NCBI RefSeq assembly: GCF_026342355.1
Contig: NZ_JAPEMV010000009.1
Coordinates: 62,001 to 126,000, forward strand
Length of the DNA stretch: 64,000 bases
Direction of reading: 5' to 3'
Source of the DNA: Streptomyces sp. NBC_00249
GTDB lineage: Bacteria; Actinomycetota; Actinomycetes; Streptomycetales; Streptomycetaceae
The position numbers were made by a program, and so were the translations under genes. Positions 18,690 to 26,917 of this stretch are shown one piece after another (positions within the stretch are counted from its first letter, which is position 1; every line of letters begins with the position of its first letter). Under the pieces are notes generated by a model that ran no database searches, was not told the origin of the DNA, and saw only the letters and a list, made by a program, of their open reading frames with translations.

Positions 18690-19889
18690 TCAGTTCGTCG
18701 AGATGAGCTTCAGCTCGGGGTGCGCGGTGCCGCCCTCGATGGCGGTGGAGGAGATGTGCGAGACGACGCGGTCGTCGACCGGGTCGTTCGCCGGGTCCTC
18801 GTGCACGAGGAGGTGTTCGTACGTCGTCGCGCGCTGCGCGGGGACGCGGCCCGCCTTGCGGATCAGGTCGATGATCTCCTGGCGGTTGGAGCGGTGCTTG
18901 GCACCGGCCGAGGAGACGACGTTCTCCTCCAGCATGATCGAGCCGAGGTCGTCGGCGCCGTAGTGCAGGGAGAGCTGTCCGGCCTCCTTGCCGACGGTCA
19001 GCCAGGAGCCCTGGATGTGCGCGATGTTGTCGAGGAACAGGCGCGCGATGGCGATCATGCGCAGGTACTCGAAGACCGTCGCCTGGGTGCGGCCCTTGAG
19101 GTGGTTGTTCTCGGGCTGGTAGGTGTACGGGATGAAGGCGCGGAAGCCGCCCGTACGGTCCTGGGTGTCGCGGATCATCGCGATGTGCTCGATGCGCTCG
19201 GCGTTGGTCTCGCCGGTGCCCATCAGCATGGTGGAGGTGGATTCCACGCCCAGCTTGTGGGCGATCTCCATGATCTCCAGCCAGCGCTCGCCGGACTCCT
19301 TGAGCGGGGCGATCGCCTTGCGCGGCCGCGCCGGGAGCAGTTCGGCGCCGGCGCCCGCGAAGGAGTCGAGGCCGGCGGCGTGGATGCGGCGGATGGCCTC
19401 CTCGGCGGAGACCCCCGAGATGCGCGCCATGTGGTCGACCTCGGAGGCGCCGAGGGAGTGGATGACGAGCTGCGGGAAGGCCTTCTTGATCGCGGAGAAG
19501 TGCTCCTCGTAGTACTCCACGCCGTAGTCCGGGTGGTGCCCGCCCTGGAACATGACCTGCGTGCCGCCCAGCTCCACGGTCTCCGCGCAGCGGCGCAGGA
19601 TGTCGTCGAGGTCGCGGGACCAGCCCTTCTTGGTGTCCTTGGGGGCCGCGTAGAAGGCGCAGAACTTGCACGCCGTGACGCACACGTTGGTGTAGTTGAT
19701 GTTGCGCTCGATGATGTACGTCGCGATGTGCTCCGTACCGGCGTAGCGCAGCCGGCGCGCGGCGTCGGCGGCCTGGCCGAGCGCGTGCAGCGGGGCGTGC
19801 CGGTAGAGGTCGAGGGCCTCGTCCTTGGTGATCCGGCCCCCTGCGGCGGCACGGTCGAGGACAGACTGGAGAGCGGCCTGGTCGGTCAC
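18690..19889 (-). CDS. mqnC: Cyclic dehypoxanthinyl futalosine synthase
   Basis: This radical-SAM enzyme cyclises dehypoxanthinyl futalosine in the futalosine route to menaquinone. The 399-residue protein has the CxxxCxxC cluster motif as CVTACKFC (Cys70, 74, 77), the family stretch ERNINYTNVC before it, and AAPKDTKKGW soon after. It starts at GTG 19889 with AAAGGTGA upstream. It could be confused with the related FO synthase halves, but the length, the CAFYAAPKD context and the nearby mqnA favour MqnC. Confidence 0.94.
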   Translation of the reverse strand: MTDQAALQSVLDRAAAGGRITKDEALDLYRHAPLHALGQAADAARRLRYAGTEHIATYIIERNINYTNVCVTACKFCAFYAAPKDTKKGWSRDLDDILRRCAETVELGGTQVMFQGGHHPDYGVEYYEEHFSAIKKAFPQLVIHSLGASEVDHMARISGVSAEEAIRRIHAAGLDSFAGAGAELLPARPRKAIAPLKESGERWLEIMEIAHKLGVESTSTMLMGTGETNAERIEHIAMIRDTQDRTGGFRAFIPYTYQPENNHLKGRTQATVFEYLRMIAIARLFLDNIAHIQGSWLTVGKEAGQLSLHYGADDLGSIMLEENVVSSAGAKHRSNRQEIIDLIRKAGRVPAQRATTYEHLLVHEDPANDPVDDRVVSHISSTAIEGGTAHPELKLISTN

Positions 19890-19962
19890 CGGTGCGTCAC
19901 CTTTCGGCGGTGTGTCAAGGGTTCGGACCGATCCAGCCTACGCCAGGGGCGCTCCGCGGCTG

Positions 19963-21753
19963 TCAGGGGCTACGGGTGAGGTCGCCCTCGGGGTTCCCGG
20001 CGGCCCGGTCGCCCGACTTGTAGTGGAGGGTTCCGTTCGGGTTGAGGGTGAAGCGCTCGTCGGAGGAGCCGCTCGCGCAGACGCCGGGGTTGGGGTTGGG
20101 GCCGCCCGCCGTGTCCAGGACGAGGGAGCGGTCGGTGGCGGAGGCCAGCTTCCAGTCCCCGCTGCAGTCGGTGCCGAGGAGGTCGATGACCGACTTGTCC
20201 CGGCCGACGACCTCGCCGACCTTGCCGGCCCGGATGGTGATCTCGAAGTTGCTCGGGACGCCGAGGCGGGCGGTGACGACCGAGCCCTTCCAGGTGCCGG
20301 TGAGTTCCTTGGGGACGTCGTTACGGGTCCCCTTGGGCGGGGCCGCGGAGTCGCTCGGCGCCGGGGAGGAGGCGGAGGGGCCCGGGGAGGCGGGGGCCGA
20401 GGCCGCCGGGAGCGGGGCGGCCGAGTGGCCGTTGTCGGCCGCCGAGTCCCGCTTGGTGCCCTGGCCCGGGAGCATGCCCAGGGCGTAGAGCCCGCCGGGC
20501 ACCGCGGCGAGCACCGCGGCCGCGCCGAGCACGAGGGTGCAGCTGAAGCGGCGCCCGGCCACGCTGAGGCTCGCCCGCCGGCCGTCGGGGCCGGTCCGCT
20601 GCCCCGGCACGACGGGCACACCCTGAGCGGACGCGCCGGACGCGCCGGACGCGCCGCCCGCCGTCTCGGTCGGGGCCCCGTAGACCCCGCCGCCGCCGTA
20701 CGGGCCCGCCGCGGAGTAGGGGTTGCCGCCCGGGACGCCGCTCCCGTAGGAGGGGTCGGGCGTCCCGAAGCCCACGCCCACGGACCCTCCGACGGAGGAG
20801 CCCGTGAACGGCACCGGCCCGGACGGGGCTTCCGCGGGGAACGCACCGCCCGCGGGGGTGTCGGCGTCCAGGTCCAGCAGGGCCACCGCCGCCCGGCTCG
20901 CCTCCTCCACCAGCGGCCCCGGCAGCCAGCCCGCGCTGCCCGGCGCCGCACCGAGGGCCGCCGCGAGGTCCTCGGGCGCCGGCCGGTCGGAGGCCGCCTT
21001 GGCCAGGCAGGACGCGACCAGCTCGCGCAGCCCCCCGGAGGGCAGCCCGTCCAGCTCCGGCGGCTCGTGCACCACCTTGTAGAGGAGGGTCGCCGAGTTG
21101 TCCCCGGTGAAGGGGGGCCGCCCGGTCGCCGCGAAGGCCAGGACCGCGCCCAGCGAGAACACGTCCGAGGCTCCCGTGACGCCCTTGCCGAGAATCTGCT
21201 CCGGCGACATGTAGCCGGGCGAGCCGACGGAGACCCCGGTGGAGGTGAGGGAGGCGGTGCCGTCGGTGGCGCGGGCGATCCCGAAGTCGATCAGACGCGG
21301 CCCGTCGAGGGTGAGCATCACGTTCGACGGCTTCACGTCCCGGTGGACGAGGCCCAGCGCGTGCACCGCGACCAGCGCGCGGGCCAGCCCCGCGCCGAGG
21401 GCCCGTACCGACGCCTCGGGCAGCGGCCCGTGCGCGGCGACCGCCCGGTCCAGGGAGGGGCCGGCCACGTAGCCGGTCGCCACCCACGGCACGGCCGCGT
21501 CCGGGTCGGCGTCCAGGACGGGCGCGGTCCACTCCCCGCCCACCCGCCGCGCGGCCTCCACCTCGCGGCGGAAGCGGGCGCGGAACTCCTGGTCGGCGGC
21601 GAAGTGCGGGTGCACGATCTTGACGGCCACGGTCCGGCCGCCCGCGCTGCGCCCGAGGTAGACCCGGCCCATGCCACCGGCCCCGAGCCGGCCGAGCAGC
21701 CGGTACGCGCCGATGGTCCGCGGTTCGCCGGCTTCCAGCGGCTGCATCGGCAT
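19963..21753 (-). CDS. PknB-type Ser/Thr protein kinase with C-terminal extracellular domain
   Basis: This is a Hanks-type kinase of 596 residues. The kinase domain (about 16-270) shows the Gly loop GRLGAGGMGRVYLG, Lys45, the catalytic HRDVKPSN (His137-Asp139), DFG at 156-158 and GSPGYMSPEQ. A Gly/Pro/Ser-rich linker leads to one membrane helix (CTLVLGAAAVLAAVPGGLYALG) and an external domain with four Cys resembling a small beta-sandwich, not PASTA repeats. I chose ATG 21753, which follows a GGGGGGACGGG ribosome site. Its substrate and ligand are not visible from sequence. Confidence 0.92.
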   Translation of the reverse strand: MPMQPLEAGEPRTIGAYRLLGRLGAGGMGRVYLGRSAGGRTVAVKIVHPHFAADQEFRARFRREVEAARRVGGEWTAPVLDADPDAAVPWVATGYVAGPSLDRAVAAHGPLPEASVRALGAGLARALVAVHALGLVHRDVKPSNVMLTLDGPRLIDFGIARATDGTASLTSTGVSVGSPGYMSPEQILGKGVTGASDVFSLGAVLAFAATGRPPFTGDNSATLLYKVVHEPPELDGLPSGGLRELVASCLAKAASDRPAPEDLAAALGAAPGSAGWLPGPLVEEASRAAVALLDLDADTPAGGAFPAEAPSGPVPFTGSSVGGSVGVGFGTPDPSYGSGVPGGNPYSAAGPYGGGGVYGAPTETAGGASGASGASAQGVPVVPGQRTGPDGRRASLSVAGRRFSCTLVLGAAAVLAAVPGGLYALGMLPGQGTKRDSAADNGHSAAPLPAASAPASPGPSASSPAPSDSAAPPKGTRNDVPKELTGTWKGSVVTARLGVPSNFEITIRAGKVGEVVGRDKSVIDLLGTDCSGDWKLASATDRSLVLDTAGGPNPNPGVCASGSSDERFTLNPNGTLHYKSGDRAAGNPEGDLTRSP

Positions 21754-21866
21754 CCCGTCCCCCCGATCGTGTGTGTCACCTGGACAGCAGCACCTTAGGG
21801 GGTGCGCCGGGATGCCCGTGAGAGATCGCCTACGGTGGGCGCCGGGCGGCACGCGAGGGGGAGAAC

Positions 21867-22244
21867 ATGGGCGGAGCGGACGTGGACACGGGTACGGACG
21901 CGGATGCGGACACGGGCCTGAGGGGCCTGACGGGGCGGAACCGGGCGGCCAGGATCGGGCTGTTCCTCGCCCTCGGCTCCCTGGGCTTCCTCGGGAACTT
22001 CGCCGGGCCGATCGCCTGGCTCAACCCGGTGCTCTTCGCCCTCCTGGCCCTGCTGTGCGCCCTGCTGGCGATCCCGTTCGGGCACGCCGGCCGGTTCAGG
22101 GCGCGGCGGCTCGGCGGGGAGGGCCGGGGCGCGGCCCTGGCCGCCGTCCTGATCGGCTGGCTGTGCCTGCTGGTCCTGCTGCTGGCCGGCGCCGCCGCCC
22201 TCCTGCTCGGGCTCTCGCTCGGCGCCCTCCTGGAACACGGCTGA
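21867..22244 (+). CDS. Small DUF4190-like membrane protein
   Basis: This 125-residue protein has an acidic N-terminus with DADAD repeats, then three hydrophobic helices (about 30-52, 55-68 and 92-120). The arrangement resembles DUF4190-like membrane proteins often found beside kinases, but similarity is by pattern only. It diverges from the kinase gene with a start at ATG 21867 after GAGGGGGAGAAC, so the two may share control. Confidence 0.7.
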   Translation: MGGADVDTGTDADADTGLRGLTGRNRAARIGLFLALGSLGFLGNFAGPIAWLNPVLFALLALLCALLAIPFGHAGRFRARRLGGEGRGAALAAVLIGWLCLLVLLLAGAAALLLGLSLGALLEHG

Positions 22245-22271
22245 TCCGAAAGGCGAATGTGCGCAATCGCC

Positions 22272-22304
22272 CCCGGAGGCGGCCGATCCGGTAACGCCTC
22301 CGGG
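22272..22304. terminator. Hairpin terminator between convergent genes
   Basis: CCCGGAGGCG pairs with CGCCTCCGGG across a 13-base loop, 28 bases after the small membrane protein's stop and upstream of the mqnA stop on the other strand. A second, weaker GAATGCG/CGCATTC pair lies to its right, so the region probably terminates both genes. Confidence 0.7.
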
Positions 22305-22415
22305 ACAGGAATGCGAAAGGGGAACGAATTCCCGGGAAACGGGCGCATTCGGCTTCCGGGATGCGGAACGCCTCTCCGGATTCCCTTTACCGGACCCGTG
22401 CGGACATAAGCCCGA

Positions 22416-23279
22416 CTAATGGCCGGGGCCGGCCGCCTTCAGGAGGTCGACGGTGACGTCCGACGCGTATCCCGTCGTCGCTCCGGTACGCCGCGCGAAT
22501 TCCCGAACGCCGGCCAGTTGCTCGGGGCCGAAGCGGAAGTCGAGGGTCGTGAAGTAGCGCTCCAGCAGCTCGGCGTCGAAGGCCTCCCAGCGGGCGGCCT
22601 GGTCGGCGACCTTGGCGACCTCCTCCAGGGAGACGTCGCGGGAGGCGAGGAAGGCCCGGTGGATCTCGTGGACGGTCTCGGGCTCGCGGGCCAGGTAGTC
22701 CTTGCGGGCGGCCCAGACGGCGAAGACGAAGGGGAGTCCGGTCCACTCCTTCCACATCAGCCCCAGGTCGTGGACGGCCAGCCCGAGCCGGGGCGCGTCG
22801 TGCAGCGAGGCACGCAGCGCGGCGTCGCCGATCAGCACCGCCGCATCGGCCTCCTGCATCATCAACCCCAGGTCAGGGGGGCAGGTGTAGTAGTCGGGGC
22901 GTACTCCGTACTGCTCCGCGAGCAGGAGCTGGGCCAGGCGTACGGACGTACGGGACGTCGAGCCGAGGGCGACGCGGGCGCCGTCGAGGTGCTCCAGCGG
23001 CACCTGGGAAACGATCACGCAGGACATGACGGGGCCGTCGCAGCCGACCGCCAGATCGGGGAAGGCGACGAGCTGGTCGGCGTTGCGGAGGAACTCCACG
23101 AGGGTGATCGGAGCGATGTCCAGCTCACCCCGTACGAGGCGCTCGCTCAGCTTCTCGGGGGTGTCCTTGGTCAGGTCCATGTCCAGCAGCGTGCCGGTTC
23201 GGGCCAGCCCCCAGTAGAGGGGCAGGCAGTTCAGGAACTGGATGTGGCCGACGCGGGGCCGGCTGCGATAGACGTCCAC
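22416..23279 (-). CDS. mqnA: Chorismate dehydratase (futalosine pathway)
   Basis: MqnA converts chorismate to 3-enolpyruvyl-benzoate, the first step of the futalosine menaquinone route. The 287-residue protein has the periplasmic-binding-protein-like fold and family signatures GHIQFLNCLPLYWGL at the N-terminus, IAPITLVEFLRN and GSTSRTSVRLAQLLL. The start codon is GTG 23279. The order mqnA then a plus-strand cold-shock gene is the same as at SCO4506/SCO4505 in S. coelicolor. Confidence 0.94.
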   Translation of the reverse strand: MDVYRSRPRVGHIQFLNCLPLYWGLARTGTLLDMDLTKDTPEKLSERLVRGELDIAPITLVEFLRNADQLVAFPDLAVGCDGPVMSCVIVSQVPLEHLDGARVALGSTSRTSVRLAQLLLAEQYGVRPDYYTCPPDLGLMMQEADAAVLIGDAALRASLHDAPRLGLAVHDLGLMWKEWTGLPFVFAVWAARKDYLAREPETVHEIHRAFLASRDVSLEEVAKVADQAARWEAFDAELLERYFTTLDFRFGPEQLAGVREFARRTGATTGYASDVTVDLLKAAGPGH

Positions 23280-23423
23280 ATCGCGAGACTAGCCCCCGCC
23301 TCTCCGTCAGCGATCCAGCGGGTCTCAAACGTCCGGGTGACGTGATCTTTCCCTCTGGTCTCGCCCCGAGGGTGCGTGCTACGCTCGACGCAAGTTGCAG
23401 TTTGGTTTCCCTTGCAGTACGAG

Positions 23424-23461
23424 GCCTGCGGAGCATGTGACCCGCAGGCTTTTGTAGTTTT
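23424..23461 (+). promoter_or_regulatory. Terminator-like hairpin with T-rich tail in the cold-shock gene leader
   Basis: GCCTGCGG (23424-23431) pairs perfectly with CCGCAGGC (23442-23449) and is followed by TTTTGTAGTTTT. This is the shape of an intrinsic terminator, yet it lies about 60-90 bases upstream of the csp start. It could act as an attenuator or RNA thermosensor. An upstream promoter near 23,370 is implied but not clear. Confidence 0.55.
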
Positions 23462-23516
23462 CAGACTTCTTAGCAGGTTCTGGAGCAGGGCGACCCTTTG
23501 GCCCATAGGAGGGCTC

Positions 23517-23720
23517 ATGGCTACCGGAACCGTGAAGTGGTTCAACGCTGAAAAGGGCTTCGGCTTCATCGCCCAGGACGGCGGCGGCCCGGATGTCTTC
23601 GTCCACTACTCCGCGATCAACGCCTCTGGCTTCCGCTCCCTCGAGGAGAACCAGCAGGTGAACTTCGACGTCACGCAGGGTCCGAAGGGCCCGCAGGCTG
23701 AGAACGTCTCCCCGGCCTAG
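23517..23720 (+). CDS. Cold-shock protein (CspA family)
   Basis: This single CSD nucleic-acid-binding protein of 67 residues has the RNP motifs KGFGFIAQD and DVFVHYSAI. Such proteins act as RNA chaperones and antiterminators. ATG 23517 follows the ribosome site AGGAGGG. It is the counterpart of the csp gene next to mqnA in S. coelicolor. A long leader carrying a hairpin precedes it, so post-transcriptional control is likely. Confidence 0.96.
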   Translation: MATGTVKWFNAEKGFGFIAQDGGGPDVFVHYSAINASGFRSLEENQQVNFDVTQGPKGPQAENVSPA

Positions 23721-23762
23721 TCGCCTGGCCGGCCGGATCGCGGCTGGATTAGCAGTACCCAA

Positions 23763-23812
23763 GGAGCCCTGCCTCCTCCGTGCGAGCGGAGGGGGCGGGG
23801 CTCCTGCCTTTT
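23763..23812 (+). terminator. Intrinsic terminator of the cold-shock gene
   Basis: GGAGCCCTGCCTCCTCCG pairs with CGGAGGGGGCGGGGCTCC and is followed by TGCCTTTTG. It lies 43 bases after the csp stop and is a strong, nearly perfect stem with a short U-tract. Confidence 0.88.
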
Positions 23813-23987
23813 GCCTCCGGCGGTTCCGGGGGGCTCCGGGGGTTCCGGGGGTTCCGGGGGGTCCGGACGACTCCGTTCGAGGGGTCCTGGCGGCGCCAAA
23901 GAGTGACGGGCCGTTACTTTGTGTGCGCGTTCCGGAGAGGGCGGGGAAAGCCGTTCCCGGAAACTCTCCTTCAGGGAAAGGAAGCAC

Positions 23988-24470
23988 ATGAGGAAGCTCG
24001 CTTGGGCTGCGCGTGGCATCTCGGCCGTATCGGGGGCCGTACTCCTCGGGGCGCTCATGGTCCCGTCCGCGGTCGCCGCCGACGGCCCGGCCAAGTCCTC
24101 CGACGGCAAGAAGAAGTGCGGCCCGGTGTCGCGCGACATCAGCACCGCGGCCCCGGACTTCGTCAACTTTCCGTCCGGTGTGGTGTTCCACGTCGCGACC
24201 GACCGGAAGGGACACGCCTTCGTCAACGACAGCCGGAACCCGGGCGTGTGGGTCAACCTCGGGCTCCTCGCGAACGCCCCGAAGTGCGTCGTGGACACCG
24301 CCGCCTCCGTCACCGAGGCGAACCCCGGCTACCTGTACATCACCCTGCAAGGGCACGACGGTGTGATCCACCAGGCCCGTTGCACCACCGACAACACGCC
24401 GTTCGCCCCGGCGACAATCGTCGGGGCCTGCGGCGCCGGGTTCTCGGAGCTGGCGAACACCCCGGTCTGA
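23988..24470 (+). CDS. Secreted protein of unknown function
   Basis: The 160-residue product has a typical signal peptide (MRKLAWAARGISAVSGAVLL, cleavage near AVAA-DG). The mature part is about 128 residues with four cysteines (KKCGP, KCVV, RCTTD, GACGAG), probably forming two disulfides, and a beta-rich composition. ATG 23988 is preceded by AAAGGAAG. I do not recognise a family. Confidence 0.8.
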   Translation: MRKLAWAARGISAVSGAVLLGALMVPSAVAADGPAKSSDGKKKCGPVSRDISTAAPDFVNFPSGVVFHVATDRKGHAFVNDSRNPGVWVNLGLLANAPKCVVDTAASVTEANPGYLYITLQGHDGVIHQARCTTDNTPFAPATIVGACGAGFSELANTPV

Positions 24471-24485
24471 CCCGTCCGGCGACAG

Positions 24486-24521
24486 CACGACGGCCGCTCG
24501 CTGGTGCGACCGGCCGTCGTG
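24486..24521. terminator. Bidirectional hairpin terminator
   Basis: CACGACGGCCG pairs with CGGCCGTCGTG, placed between two convergent genes (16 bases after one stop and 30 before the other). Confidence 0.8.
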
Positions 24522-24551
24522 GCGTTCCGGGGAGCCCGGTACTTCAGTGCG

Positions 24552-26300
24552 TCAGGACTTCTTCTCCGTGGCGTCCGCCGCCGGGGCGGTGCCCGTCCCC
24601 GGCGCGGGGGCCGTCGTCGACCCGGAAGCGGTGACCTTGAGGTCGACGACCGCCGAGGTCGTCCCGTCCTCCGTGCTCAGCCGCAGGTGGTAGGTGCCCG
24701 CGGGCACGTCCTTGGTGAGCAGCTCCGGTACGGCGATCAGGCCGTCGTCGCCCGTCTTCTTCAGTTCCAGGGAGAACACCTTCGCGGTGCCCTCGCCCGG
24801 GAAGTACGGGCCCTTCGAGGTCGCCGGGTTCACCAGGGCCCATTCGCCCGGCTTGTCCTTCTTCTTCTCGACGAGCTCGGCCTTGACCTGCACCCCGGCG
24901 ACCGGCTTGCGGCCGGTCACGGCGCGGAACTCCAGGCCCTTGACCGGGGTGCCGGCGACGGTCTCGACGGCGCCGCTGCCGTCCAGGCGGTTCAGGACGA
25001 CCGGCTTGGCCTCGACCTTGCCCTTCACCGCCAGGGTGAACTGGTTCTTGGCGTCGTAGGCCGTGGCCCGCAGGGTGAAGGTGCCGCCGCTCTCGCCCGC
25101 CTTCAGCTCGGGGGCGGTCGCGATGCCCTCGGCGTCGGTACGGACGACCACGCTGGTCTCCTTGGCGAAGACGAAGCCGGTGCCGCCGGTGGTGTCCTGC
25201 TCGACGGCGATGACGACGGCCTGGCCGACGGCCGGCTTGCCGTCGCTGAGCAGCGCCTTGAAGCGGGGGCGCTCGGCGAACAGGCCGCCCGCCTCGGCCT
25301 CCAGCGCGACATCGCCCTGCCGCTCCAGCTTGGCCAGGGTGGCCGGTGCCGGGGTGGGCTTGGTGGGCTCGGTCGGCTTCGTCGGCGTGGTGGGGGTGGT
25401 CGGGTTGGTCGGCGTGGTCGGGTTGGTCTTCGGCGGGGTGACCGGCGCGGGCGGGGTGACCGGCGGGACCGGGGGCCGCGGGGTGGGCAGGGTGGGCGCG
25501 GGCGGGGTCGGGTAGGACCCGGTCGGCGGGTTCTCCACGCCGGTGGCGCCCTGCTGGTACTGCCGCATGTAGCCGAGGACGGTGTTCACGTACTCGCGCG
25601 AGTTGTTGTAGGCGAGGATCGCCTTGTCCAGGTCGGCGGGGAGCGTGAGGTCCTTGCCGCCCGAGCAGAGGTAGAGGCCGGTGCCCAGCGCCGCGTCGTA
25701 GATGTTGTTGGCGTCGCGCTTGCCGTCGGCGTTGCCGTCGGCCTTCCAGGTCACCCAGGTCGACGGGATGAACTGGAGCGGGCCGAAGGCGCGGTCGAAC
25801 TCGGTGTCCCCGTCCCACTCGCCCTTGTCGGTGTCGGTGATCTTCGCGAAGCCGTTGCCGTCGAGGCGCGGGCCGCGGATCAGCTTCTCCGTGTAGCCGT
25901 CGGACTTGAGGCCGTAGCCGGAGGCGTGCACCGACTCGACCCGGCCTATGCCCGCGATCAGCTGCCAGGGCAGTTTGCAGTTCGGGAGGGCGGCGGCGAC
26001 CGACACCTCCGCGCGCTTGTAGGCGTCCAGGGCGGTCGCGGGTATGCCCGAGGCGCCCTCGGTGGCGACGGTGCCGCCCGCGGCGGGCGGGACGACCGGA
26101 TCGGCGACCGCGGGGGGCACGTCGAGGCGGGCGTCACCGCGGTCGACGGCCTGCGGGCTGTCCGGGGTCGGTTCGGCCTCTCCCGCGCCGGCGACCGGGC
26201 TGCTGGTCACGACGGCGGCGGTGGTCAGGCTGGCCGCTAGCGCGGCCGTGCACAGGACCTTGCGCGAGGTGTTGACTACGTGACGGTGAAGCGGCTTCAC
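24552..26300 (-). CDS. Secreted lytic transglycosylase with Pro/Thr linker and C-terminal beta domains
   Basis: The 582-residue protein has an N-terminal signal (VLCTAALAASLTTAAVV) and an SLT-type lytic transglycosylase domain at about 80-270. That domain includes LIAGIGRVESVHASGYG with the likely catalytic Glu, the FGPLQFIPSTW motif and YNNSREYVNTVL. A repetitive Pro/Thr/Lys linker (PTTPTNPTTPTTPTKPTEPT type) follows, then about 230 residues resembling bacterial Ig-like or transthyretin-like modules. It likely cleaves peptidoglycan between MurNAc and GlcNAc. The start at GTG 26300 is favoured by a GGGGGGAT ribosome site; the frame remains open upstream. Confidence 0.88.
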   Translation of the reverse strand: MKPLHRHVVNTSRKVLCTAALAASLTTAAVVTSSPVAGAGEAEPTPDSPQAVDRGDARLDVPPAVADPVVPPAAGGTVATEGASGIPATALDAYKRAEVSVAAALPNCKLPWQLIAGIGRVESVHASGYGLKSDGYTEKLIRGPRLDGNGFAKITDTDKGEWDGDTEFDRAFGPLQFIPSTWVTWKADGNADGKRDANNIYDAALGTGLYLCSGGKDLTLPADLDKAILAYNNSREYVNTVLGYMRQYQQGATGVENPPTGSYPTPPAPTLPTPRPPVPPVTPPAPVTPPKTNPTTPTNPTTPTTPTKPTEPTKPTPAPATLAKLERQGDVALEAEAGGLFAERPRFKALLSDGKPAVGQAVVIAVEQDTTGGTGFVFAKETSVVVRTDAEGIATAPELKAGESGGTFTLRATAYDAKNQFTLAVKGKVEAKPVVLNRLDGSGAVETVAGTPVKGLEFRAVTGRKPVAGVQVKAELVEKKKDKPGEWALVNPATSKGPYFPGEGTAKVFSLELKKTGDDGLIAVPELLTKDVPAGTYHLRLSTEDGTTSAVVDLKVTASGSTTAPAPGTGTAPAADATEKKS

Positions 26301-26917
26301 AGTGCGGCGATCCCCCCAAGGCGGCCGGCGAAGGCATCCGGCTGGTCCAGCCGTGATTCTTCTGTCTATCAGGTATTCCGATACGACTCGCCGTCGCCCC
26401 CGGAGATATGACACACCATTCGTCTCGGCTTCACCGGCTGGTGGCCCAGGACGTCCAGACCCGCCGCCGGGGACCCTCCGGGTCCGCCCCAAAGGCCCCA
26501 ATGGCCTGCTCCGGCAGGCCTCGTGGGTCTTTGGCCTGGTTTCATGGCGGGCAGCAGCAGGAGGGACCAGCGCCGCGGCGAGGCCCCTACGCGCGGCTGC
26601 GGGCGCGGCGGGAGGCCGAGGCCCGGCGGGCGCGGCTGCGCGGGCGGCTGCTCGTCGCGGGCGCTCCGTTCGCGGTGGCCGGCGTCGCGGTCGGGGCGGG
26701 GTTCTTCGCCGCGCGGTCGGCGGCAAGGGGTCCAAGCGTGCGCCGAGCGGGCCGGGGGCCGTTCGCGCAGCCTGGTACTTTCAGGCCACACGAGAGCACC
26801 GGCGCTCCGTCCCGCGCGCCCCGGCACCGAGGTGAACGCACCCTCCGCGGGGGAACGCGGGCCGTGGCACCGGCTGTTCGCCGTTCCCCTGCCCGCGCAG
26901 ATCCCGAAGGCCCCTTC
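26301..26917. other. Region before the Pro-rich membrane protein; possible decayed or misassigned small gene
   Basis: About 617 bases without a secure gene. The first 100 bases are AT-richer and probably hold the lytic transglycosylase promoter. From about 26,560 to 26,720 the plus strand has coding-like third-position GC and encodes an Arg-rich helix followed by LLVAGAPFAVAGVAVGAGFFAA, a credible membrane segment. No stop separates it from the next gene, and good codon bias is lost after GCGGCAAGG, so a frameshift is possible. Confidence 0.35.
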
